A stretch of 64,000 nucleotides of DNA from Arabidopsis thaliana (Eukaryota; Streptophyta; Magnoliopsida; Brassicales; Brassicaceae): positions 4,464,001 to 4,528,000 of the forward strand of contig NC_003076.8 of NCBI RefSeq assembly GCF_000001735.4. Reading direction: 5' to 3'. Shown in pieces: positions 23,434 to 32,195 of this stretch. Both the position numbers and the translations under genes were made by a program. The stretch's first letter is position 1, and the number at the start of each line of letters is the position of its first letter. The notes below the pieces were generated by a model. The model was given only the letters and a program-made list of their open reading frames with translations. It was not told where the DNA came from and made no database searches.

Positions 23434-24580
23434 TCGTCGAACATTCTCCTTCTCGGGATGTTAATATGGGCCAGGTCATCTTTTTTAAGCCCACATAATT
23501 TATTTTTAGCTATGACTGAACAAAACATGCTGAATATGGGACGGGCTTAATGGGCCTGAAGACTTTAAGCAGATTAACGAAACAAGTGTGTTGTGTATAA
23601 TATGAGAACCATGTCGTTCTGATCGGTTAAAAACTACAGCTGACCAAATAACATCTATAGGCTTCTGCGGATATGACTCTACGGCGTCTACGCCTCGCAT
23701 GCCTATCATATTTAACCGTCAATAATGGATTTGGCGGTTTTGGTAGGCCGGGTCAACCGGATTAAAAGAAAACGGTTTGGAGTCCTTCCTTGCAATTGAA
23801 TTTTCACACATTCGGGTTTTGTGATTTCTCTGTCATAATGGGCCCGGCACATATGGTTCATAACCCATGTGGGCCTATGGTATAATTTTTCCAATTAAAA
23901 CTATTGTTAGGTCGATAAAACAAAAAACAATAAAAACGAGTGGAATACACATACCAAAAAGAATGTGATGAACATTAGTAATTTTATTTTGATGGTTAAT
24001 GAAAAACAAAATAAATGCATCTTGGCATCTTCCGTTGGAAAGCGCAAATAGGGCAGATTTTCAGACAGATATCACTATGATGGGGGGTGAGAGAAAGAAA
24101 ACGAGGCGTACCTAATGTAACACTACTTAATTAGTCGTTAGTTATAGGACTTTTTTTTTGTTTGGGCCTAGTTATAGGATCATAAGGTAAAAATGAAGAA
24201 TGAATATTAGATTAGTAGGAGCTAATGATGGAGTTAAGTATGCACGTGTAAGAACTGGGAAGTGAAACCTCCTGTATGGTGAAGAAACTATACAACAAAG
24301 CCCTTTGTTGGTGTATACGTATTAATTTTTATTCTTTTATCACAAGCGATACGTATCTTAAGACATAATAAATATATATCTTACTCATAATAAATATCTT
24401 AAGATATATATACAGTATACACCTGTATATATATAATAAATAGGCATATAGTAGAAATTAATATGAGTTGTTGTTGTTGCAAATATATAAATCAATCAAA
24501 AGATTTAAAACCCACCATTCAATCTTGGTAAGTAACGAAAAAAAAGGGAAGCAAGAAGAACCACAGAAAAGGGGGCTAAC
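23434..24580. other. Divergent spacer between the zinc-finger gene and CHS
   Basis: The first ~450 bases hold several Site II-like motifs (ATGGGCC near 23466, TGGGCC near 23551 and 23842, GTGGGCC near 23869), consistent with a housekeeping promoter for the zinc-finger gene. A G-box-like CACGTG at 24243-24248 and an imperfectly palindromic A+T-rich stretch (TATCTTAAGA repeats, 24350-24415) lie in the distal CHS upstream region. No gene is seen. Confidence 0.5.
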
Positions 24581-24585
24581 AACTA

Positions 24586-24595
24586 GACACGTAGA
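24586..24595 (+). promoter_or_regulatory. CHS ACGT-containing element (ACE)
   Basis: GACACGTAGA, an ACGT core that in the Arabidopsis CHS light-regulatory unit binds bZIP factors such as HY5. It lies about 70 bp upstream of the TATA box and directly before the RRE and MRE, the known arrangement. Confidence 0.85.
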
Positions 24596-24600
24596 TCTTC

Positions 24601-24615
24601 ATCTGCCCGTCCATC
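24601..24615 (+). promoter_or_regulatory. CHS R-response element (RRE)
   Basis: ATCTGCCCGTCCATC, between the ACE and MRE of the CHS light-regulatory unit. In the published promoter dissection this is the element through which bHLH (R-type) factors act; here it is identified by recalled sequence and position. Confidence 0.75.
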
Positions 24616-24628
24616 TAACCTACCACAC
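24616..24628 (+). promoter_or_regulatory. CHS MYB-recognition element (MRE)
   Basis: TAACCTACCACAC contains the ACCTACC core bound by R2R3-MYBs MYB11, MYB12 and MYB111, the flavonol regulators. It lies next to the RRE and about 30 bp from the TATA box. Confidence 0.88.
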
Positions 24629-24656
24629 TCTCATCTTCTTTTTCCCGTGTCAGTTT

Positions 24657-24667
24657 GTTATATAAGC
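24657..24667 (+). promoter_or_regulatory. CHS TATA box
   Basis: GTTATATAAGC, about 100 bases before the start codon and 30 bases after the MRE; the best TATA match in this promoter. Confidence 0.8.
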
Positions 24668-24761
24668 TCTCACTCTCCGGTATATTTCCAAATACACCTA
24701 ACTTGTTTAGTACACAACAGCAACATCAAACTCTAATAAACCCAAGTTGGTGTATACTATA

Positions 24762-26035
24762 ATGGTGATGGCTGGTGCTTCTTCTTTGGATGAGATCAGA
24801 CAGGCTCAGAGAGCTGATGGACCTGCAGGCATCTTGGCTATTGGCACTGCTAACCCTGAGAACCATGTGCTTCAGGCGGAGTATCCTGACTACTACTTCC
24901 GCATCACCAACAGTGAACACATGACCGACCTCAAGGAGAAGTTCAAGCGCATGTGTACGTCTTATTAACTTCTACTTTCATTTCCTTTGGCATATATCTT
25001 CATTCACATAGTTTAGCTAACAAGTATTTACTATTCACAGGCGACAAGTCGACAATTCGGAAACGTCACATGCATCTGACGGAGGAATTCCTCAAGGAAA
25101 ACCCACACATGTGTGCTTACATGGCTCCTTCTCTGGACACCAGACAGGACATCGTGGTGGTCGAAGTCCCTAAGCTAGGCAAAGAAGCGGCAGTGAAGGC
25201 CATCAAGGAGTGGGGCCAGCCCAAGTCAAAGATCACTCATGTCGTCTTCTGCACTACCTCCGGCGTCGACATGCCTGGTGCTGACTACCAGCTCACCAAG
25301 CTTCTTGGTCTCCGTCCTTCCGTCAAGCGTCTCATGATGTACCAGCAAGGTTGCTTCGCCGGCGGTACTGTCCTCCGTATCGCTAAGGATCTCGCCGAGA
25401 ACAATCGTGGAGCACGTGTCCTCGTTGTCTGCTCTGAGATCACAGCCGTTACCTTCCGTGGTCCCTCTGACACCCACCTTGACTCCCTCGTCGGTCAGGC
25501 TCTTTTCAGTGATGGCGCCGCCGCACTCATTGTGGGGTCGGACCCTGACACATCTGTCGGAGAGAAACCCATCTTTGAGATGGTGTCTGCCGCTCAGACC
25601 ATCCTTCCAGACTCTGATGGTGCCATAGACGGACATTTGAGGGAAGTTGGTCTCACCTTCCATCTCCTCAAGGATGTTCCCGGCCTCATCTCCAAGAACA
25701 TTGTGAAGAGTCTAGACGAAGCGTTTAAACCTTTGGGGATAAGTGACTGGAACTCCCTCTTCTGGATAGCCCACCCTGGAGGTCCAGCGATCCTAGACCA
25801 GGTGGAGATAAAGCTAGGACTAAAGGAAGAGAAGATGAGGGCGACACGTCACGTGTTGAGCGAGTATGGAAACATGTCGAGCGCGTGCGTTCTCTTCATA
25901 CTAGACGAGATGAGGAGGAAGTCAGCTAAGGATGGTGTGGCCACGACAGGAGAAGGGTTGGAGTGGGGTGTCTTGTTTGGTTTCGGACCAGGTCTCACTG
26001 TTGAGACAGTCGTCTTGCACAGCGTTCCTCTCTAA
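24762..26035 (+). CDS. CHS: Chalcone synthase (TRANSPARENT TESTA 4)
   Basis: Two exons: 24762..24954 and 25041..26035, with the intron inside a Cys codon (T|GC), the conserved intron position of plant CHS genes; product 395 aa. The type III polyketide synthase condenses p-coumaroyl-CoA with three malonyl-CoA to naringenin chalcone, the entry step of flavonoid synthesis, on the cytosolic ER face. The catalytic triad is intact: Cys169 (QQGCFAGG), His309 (WIAHPGG) and Asn342 (YGNMSSA). The CHS signature GFGPG is near the C terminus. Length is standard. Codon use is noticeably more GC-rich than neighbouring genes, as expected for a highly expressed enzyme. The promoter has the ACE/RRE/MRE unit at 24586-24628. 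It is convergent with the DUF3754 gene, with only 227 bases between stop codons. AT5G13930. Confidence 0.98.
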
Positions 26036-26262
26036 ACAGAACGCTTGCCTTCTATCTGCCTACCTACCTACGCAAAACTTTAATCCTGTCTTATGTTTTA
26101 TATAATATAATCATTATATGTTTACGCAATAATTAAGGAAGAATTCATTTGATGTGATATGTGATATGTGCTGGACAGGTCTATTCGACTGTTTTTGTAC
26201 TCTCTTTTTTGTGTCTTTTTACAATATTAAATCTATGGGTCTTGAATGACATCAAATCTTTG

Positions 26263-28982
26263 TTACATCCACAAGGTCTCAAACTCATCATACCGAGATT
26301 GAAAACGTTCCTCCTTTGCTGTAAGTTTATCTTGAGGATTCATTTGAGGCTCTGTCGCTGTTGTATCCTCGTCTTCATATTCTCCACCTTGTCTTGCCTT
26401 GAGTACCATCTCTTCCGTAGTTGTCCCCATTATCTCGTTTGCTTCCTTCATTTCCACGCATCTATACTTGTCTTCTGAATCCTGACCAGCCCTCACAATA
26501 TTTACTTAACTGAACATATTCAGAGGAACATTCTGATTAGAAGAGAGGTATAGCAAGGGACTCACACGAGATACAAGTCCAAGCTTCTCAAGCTTTGTGA
26601 TAGCATCATCCACGTCGAAATTGCAGCTTTCGTTAAATTCTTCTTTGATGAATGCTTCACTTTTCATGTCAAGCTCCTCCTTTCATTGCATCTTTTGAGT
26701 CAGCCTCTACATGTATGCGGCTTTCGTATATTCATATAAGAAATTTGCAGAGTACACATACCTTGCTTGTGGGACACCCTTTCTTGATCAGCATGAAAAA
26801 CGAAATGATGACCTCTTTAACCTACATTTTATCAGTTTGTAAGCAAAAAAAGAAAGAGAATACGACATAAAAAATAACAGGGGATAATTAGCACCTCTTG
26901 TTGGATGACTTCATCACACAAGTGAAGCAGAGTACCTCTTCCACTGTCTAGCTGCTTATCATACACAGATCTTGTTATAAGACTTTGATAATCTACCAAG
27001 TTTCTTTGAAACCTGTATTTACATATACTTTAGAGATATTCAGGATATAGTGACAAAAGTGGATAAAGGTATCGTTAATATGAGTGTAGATTACGTGAAA
27101 TATGTTTTAACGCAGTAGGCAACGACTGTGCTAAGTATGGCTGCAATGACTCTGATATCAGCTTTTTTGAGGCTCACTGAACTTACCACTGTGACCTGTA
27201 AAAGCAGAGTTGATAAACCACATTTCTCACTGTCTTTTGAATAATGTAACAGAACTGACCAGTCCAATGGCAGCAGAGACAAGAAACTTGACCCAGTCCA
27301 GTGGCGTAAGACCTGGATTCTTCTTCTCTGGCTGTGTAGTTATGAGAAATCAGTTAATCTCTAATCACTAAGATACATTTTATCTCAAAGTGTTGGTTTA
27401 ATGGATGCTCACAAGCACAATTTCCATATCAGCCATTGGAATGGTCTTAAAGTGTTTCACATATATGTTCCTTTCTGATTCCTTCTTCCCTGAGACTCTC
27501 CTGTGTGTGTGAGAGAGAATCCAAACCCAAGATGAGAGATCAAAAACTCACAACCCTCTAAATATCACACTACTGCTCTGCTTTCGTACCTGTATACTAC
27601 AATGATTCTCTCAAAGGTTGGCTCTTGGATGGTTATCTTTTTCATCAAGTTGGAGAGACTGAATCAGTGATCAGAAACAAAGAGACAAGTCAATGATATA
27701 ATTGTAACAGCTAAGCCTAGATAAAGATTAGTTGAGAACCTGAGCTTGAGCTTCTCTATGCGGATTCTTTCGATGTATAAACTATCCTTCTCTGTTTCAA
27801 TACTAATATCAATCTGCTCTGACAACCCTACATCATTCTTCTTCCCATAAACAAGTCTTTTTAAACTGAAACAGAGAATTTCTTAGTCTAAAGTTTTGCA
27901 TTTTGATTGCATTCAAGAGGTATATATATATATACACACACAGCAATAGAAGAGTGCGAGGTGGCTGACCATGTGATGGTGAGTAGAAAGTGCCAAATAC
28001 GGACAAGGATTGTATCTATTTTGGCTAGGAAGAAGTAAGCTTTCATATGATCTATCCCAAACCCACGTCTGAATATTATATACTTCAAGGGACAAGACAG
28101 ACATATATCAGATTATTATATATTTGTTAGAGGAAAGCAATTTAATGGATTCATAGTGGACGAACAGAGCAGTTACCTTATCAGCGAAATGAGGAAGATC
28201 ATCACGCGGAAACTTGGAGAAGTATCTTGTTAACAACTTTGTATCAAGCTACATCAAATATCAATATAGAACTTATGAAGATTTCATTTCCAAAAATCTT
28301 GTTGAAGATTGTTATATTGTTGTAGGTAGTACCTTAGCTTCATTAACAACAATAGGAAGATTGAGACGATATTGAGCAGAGAGGGCTACTTGTATTTCTT
28401 CATTAGTTATCACTTTGAAGTTGCTCTTCTCCATGACCTAGAAGATGTAAATCGTTTCCATTTCATCGGTACATTTAGAGAAAAGAATGGAGTGGAAACA
28501 AAGATAGAACCTGGAATAAATGAAGAAGAAACTGATCTTCAAGAGCATCGATTTCACGAGTAGATAAATTCTGTTGGTTAAGCCTGTGTGCACCACGGAC
28601 GGGCTCGAAGAGTGAATACAGTTGCTACAAACACAAGCTCTTTTACTAATATGATCTCAAGAAAGAATTGAAGAAGATAGATTGGTGAGATGAATATACC
28701 ATAAGATCCTCAAAGTGAAGGTGGTACCAAGCTCTAATGGTGCATTCCACTCTTTGGCAAAATCTCAGGAACTCTTCTCTCTCCCATTTGTCCTCTGGTG
28801 AACGATCAGAATGTAGAATTGTTTTAAAGAGGAGAAACAGAGGAATGTAGAAACAGAGAAACAATGAAAAGTAGAAAAATGAGACCAAAGTGAAGGGACA
28901 AGGCAGTGATGAGTTTGTGCTTTAGAATTGGGATCACAGCTTCTCTCTCTAATCTGATCACCTCTTTTTTCTTCTCCCCCAT
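26263..28982 (-). CDS. DUF3754 (TMEM143-like) membrane protein
   Basis: Fifteen small exons, all in phase: 28982..28886, 28794..28700, 28624..28511, 28437..28333, 28248..28177, 28082..27970, 27865..27740, 27658..27590, 27500..27413, 27331..27260, 27195..27095, 27012..26895, 26821..26762, 26679..26566, 26481..26263; product 520 aa. The N-terminal half carries the family motif [21 protein letters not shown] and [14 protein letters not shown]. The DUF3754 core includes [21 protein letters not shown] and [21 protein letters not shown]. Two adjacent hydrophobic segments follow (~310-328 and ~337-355). The C terminus is acidic and hydrophilic. Family members are organellar or endomembrane proteins without known biochemistry; the old label aminopeptidase has no support in this sequence. 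The many short exons contrast with neighbours. I recognise it as AT5G13940. Confidence 0.88.
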
Positions 28983-29446
28983 CTTAATCTTGTGTTTATT
29001 TCTGACCAAGAAAAGAACTTGTAGATGCCTTTGAAATGGTAATTTTAAGGAACCAGAAAATGAAAAAACAAAACAAGAAAGCTTCATGGTTTTTTGTTTT
29101 GTAAAAATGACCTAGGTGTTCATTTGTAGGTTCACCATTCTTCTCGGAGGGGAAGTTCTTTTGTTGCGTCTCCTCCTCTCACATCTCTTACTTAATTTTT
29201 CCTCTTTATTTCCTTGTTGGTTAGTTATTTCCATTTTGTAACAAAAACGAATTTACTATTTCTTTACCTTTAATTGTTTATCAGTAGAGTAGTGAATACG
29301 TAATCTAATTTTTCTTAGGTTAAAGTCTAAAATAAAATAAAAGTCTCATTCAAACAAAAACTAAAAGTGGAAATAGGTAAGCAATAAAAACATATGTAGA
29401 GAAATAGGATTTTGATATTTGATCATTCATTCATATACAAGCCCCC
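28983..29446. other. DUF3754 promoter region
   Basis: No gene is seen. CT-rich leader sequence lies around 29120-29200 and A+T-rich sequence beyond it. Confidence 0.45.
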
Positions 29447-29794
29447 TCAAAAGCATCGTTGGCGTTCAATCTGAATGGTGACGTGACTGATGTTGTATTC
29501 CCTCTTGATGTAGTCAATAACCTTGTCAGATTTCACCTTTGAGACGTGGTTAGAAATGGCTTGAACCTGAGAGCTACTTAGACCAGGACTATCACATTCA
29601 GGACGAGGAACACCATATGAGATTCTGCATACGTTTTCAGTTTTGTGTTTAAGCATAAGTAATGGACCATTGTTTACAAAAGGAAGATTAACGAATGTTT
29701 GTTTACCACAGCTATATTTTGTTGAGTCAACAAGCCGGTTATTGCAGACACCTATAGACACAAAGACTGCTAGGATCTGTTCTGTACTGCTCAC
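29447..29794 (-). pseudogene. MTP-type (cation diffusion facilitator) C-terminal fragment in a chimeric ORF
   Basis: An open frame of 115 codons with no stop. Its end, VIDYIKREYNISHVTIQIER, is near-identical to the conserved C-terminal domain of plant vacuolar Zn transporters MTP1/MTP3 (known form ...NKVIDYIRREYNISHVTIQIER). No membrane segments, histidine loop or other MTP part is present upstream; the preceding ~60 residues (CGKQTFVNLPFVNN and onward) do not resemble an MTP and I cannot name them. It is best read as a truncated MTP exon joined to unrelated sequence. It sits beside ZIFL-type debris, also related to zinc transport, probably by chance of rearrangement. Confidence 0.6.
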
Positions 29795-29824
29795 AACTTA
29801 CCATTACAAATGAGTTATCTAAGT

Positions 29825-29931
29825 TTAAGCTTAATGTTGAAATTGGGCATTAATCCTCCTAAATGTGCCGAGTGAACTTACACTTAGCACATTTAGGAGG
29901 ATTGATGGACAACTTAACATCAAGCTTAGAC
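29825..29931. repeat. Strong hairpin (inverted repeat, ~44-nt arms)
   Basis: The left arm ends AATCCTCCTAAATGTGC (29852..29868) and the right arm begins GCACATTTAGGAGGATT (29887..29903), a perfect 17-bp stem around an 18-nt loop. Pairing continues outward with a few mismatches and one bulge to TAAGCTT at both ends. No target duplication or known TIR is evident. It could be a tiny MITE or a foldback transcript; nothing shows which. Confidence 0.75.
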
Positions 29932-29937
29932 TGAGAT

Positions 29938-31120
29938 TTGATAAATTTGCTATAATGGATAAGCCGCTTGTATTGGTATCATCACTCATCAGTGCCTGAA
30001 ATGAAAGAAAATGTCAGAAGAGTGATCTCTATCATTAAATATGCAGAGAAGTATCAAAACAACTATCAACTGACCTCAGCAAAATGAGTTACCAGCACAG
30101 GTCCTAGCAGTCTCTTGGCTAAAGGATAAACAAAAACTTGAAAGAAGAATATGCCGAGACCTAAAAAAGAAGTGTTAACAGTCTCGAATTCATAGGTAAG
30201 AATTCTGCTTACTCATGATTACTTAATTCTCAAACAGATTCAAATCAAAGCAGAGTCTAGTCATCATTTTCAAAAGTTCTTATTACTAAAACATAAGACA
30301 TCAAGAGCGAGGATGTTCTGCATACCTGAGATAGTAAGAACTGTAGCCACATCATTGGTCTAGTAGCTCAGACCTCCATATCTTCTTGGACTGTTGGCCC
30401 ATAGTGCAAATATCTGCATAGCCAGATTCCAAGTGATGAAGATTTATTTGTTCGGGCAAGACAAAGCAGTTGCAAAGACTTTAACAGGTACAATTTTCTG
30501 TGCAAAGACTAGGTTACCTCGGAGTATGCTGTCTCATGTAGACACAGAATACAATACACAATGATAGATGACATGAGAGGCCAATTCCCAAGGAGAAACC
30601 TCATGCTAATTTTCATCCAAAAGTTAACGCTCAAGCCAAAAAGAGCGTTAAAAATGGCACTGCAATAACCACCTAATCAGTCATATTACAGATTAACATG
30701 GATACAATAACCAAATTATGTTTAATGATACTAACATGGAGATTATTCCCACGAGTATGATCGGTTTTCTTCCATACCGATCAGAGATAGTCTTGATAAA
30801 TTTGTTATAAATGGATAAGTCATTTGTATTGGTGACAACAGTGCCTGAAATGAAAGAAATTGCTAGAAGAATTATCTCTATCTTGTTGCATTCAAGTGCA
30901 GTACACAAAATCTACAGAGAAGCATCAAAGAAAATATCAAGTAACCCCAACAAAACATCTTGGTAACCAGTACAAGTCCTAGCAGAGCCACTGGCAGGTT
31001 TATAGACAAGGTGGATGAAATGATGGGGATTCGCCGAGGCAGCAGCAACAGATAGGTAAGTACCCATCTTCAACTCTTTGCATCTCTCTTCGTTCAAGGT
31101 GTTTGCAGTGAAGACATCAC
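29938..31120 (-). pseudogene. Rearranged ZIF/ZIFL-type MFS transporter pseudogene pieces
   Basis: Minus-strand fragments match exons of the ZINC-INDUCED FACILITATOR family. They are DRYGRKPIILVGIISML (near 30745-30795), FNALFGLSVNFWMKISMRFL (near 30590-30660), IFALWANSPRRYGGLSY followed by a stop codon (near 30365-30420) and FQVFVYPLAKRLLGPVLVTH (near 30095-30165). A further diverged copy of the last exon (ALLGLVLVTK, near 30965-31010) lies upstream of the first, which is out of order and implies duplication. Most of the twelve membrane helices are missing. Functional ZIF1 and ZIFL1 lie elsewhere in AT5G137xx, a likely source by local duplication. There is no intact product. Confidence 0.8.
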
Positions 31121-31233
31121 TGTACGTAGATATTGGTAGCCGTTGAAATGAAATGCAGACAGGAAGATAGGGACAGTTGAATATGGAGACATAACAATAT
31201 TGATCTATCTTTATGATTTGGAATGGTTCTTTC

Positions 31234-31713
31234 TGTTGGAGTTATGATCCAATTCCTAAGTTGCTAAAGTCTAATGTCGACTATTGACTTGAGCTGAGTT
31301 TGAATTTGGATTGGAGGAGCTAAACCGGTTTGGTTATTGAAAGAAGGAAGGATTGAGTTCGGTTTAATCATTGAAGCTGAAGACTCGACTTGGTTTAGAG
31401 GGTTTGACGTTGACTATAAAAAGGACTCGTCTTCTTCTTTTCTGTTCAATCCTCTGTAACAAACATTGTATCTTCTTCTTCTTCCTCTGATCTTGAGCTT
31501 GTAACGGTGTGTGTAAAAGCTTGAGAAACTCCATTGATATAGTGAATTGCTGGTCAGAATCCAGCCGAGACGTAGGCTTACTCATCCCGAGTAGCTGAAC
31601 TCGTAAATCCTCTGTGTCACTTTCTTCTTTGAGTGTTTCTTGTTTTGAGAGTGAGAGAGGTTCGTGTGCGTGAGATCACAAATCGATCAAGGTTTAAGGT
31701 TCGTTTGGTAACA
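31234..31713. mobile_element. Solo LTR of a Copia-type retrotransposon, 480 bp
   Basis: The element begins TGTTGGAGTTATGATCC and ends TTTGGTAACA (TGTT...AACA). It is flanked by the 5-bp direct repeat CTTTC at 31229..31233 and 31714..31718, the signature of LTR integration. Inside are a TATA-like CTATAAAAAGG (~31413), a poly(A)/R-region-like segment and the AATCCAGCCGAGACGTAGGC/CGTAAATCCTCTGTGTC block that recurs in Arabidopsis Copia LTRs. No second LTR, primer-binding site or gag-pol follows, so it is a solo LTR left by recombination between two LTRs. Orientation by the TATA is plus. Confidence 0.85.
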
Positions 31714-31718
31714 CTTTC

Positions 31719-32195
31719 ATTTACCAAATGCAATTCTCTCTTCTTTTTGTCAGTCACGTGAATCTTTCTTTCAATAATTTTCCGTGTCTTTTATTAGGTG
31801 AAGGCATCACCACAATTTATAGAGCCGAGAGTAATGGCGTGGAAAGGTCCACAACATCTGTGAGACAGTACCTTTTGTCGCACGTTTGATTGGTTTTGTA
31901 ACTTTGCTAAAATCAAGACGTTGATTGGTATTGTCCAACAATTTTTATGCGAAATGGAATTCACTAATTTGAGAGAGAAGGTGAAATGACAAAATGTAAA
32001 AAACAAAAAAGGTAGCTGGAGTATCCTCACTTTCTTCCTAATCCATATCTCAAAACCTAAATATGTACAAAACCAAAGTTCCTCTGTAACTTTCTATGTA
32101 CAGGCACAGAAATGAAAACTAAGAAACCCATGTTGGGTTTTGTATATCTTAAAGATGACCAGATGCTTCTGCAACACAAAACTTTAGAAACATGG
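31719..32195. other. Spacer before the NFRKB-like 3' end
   Basis: No gene is seen. The last ~150 bases are probably 3' UTR of the NFRKB-like gene. Confidence 0.45.

Noticed and set aside
24350..24415. CRISPR- or hairpin-like TATCTTAAGATA repeats upstream of CHS
   Set aside because: Simple A+T-rich imperfect repeats without constant spacing; no array structure.
25226..25663. 145-codon minus-strand ORF
   Set aside because: Antisense of CHS exon 2; long antisense frames are common in its GC-rich codons.
31364..31585. 73-codon minus-strand ORF
   Set aside because: Lies entirely inside the solo LTR and has no retroelement protein similarity.
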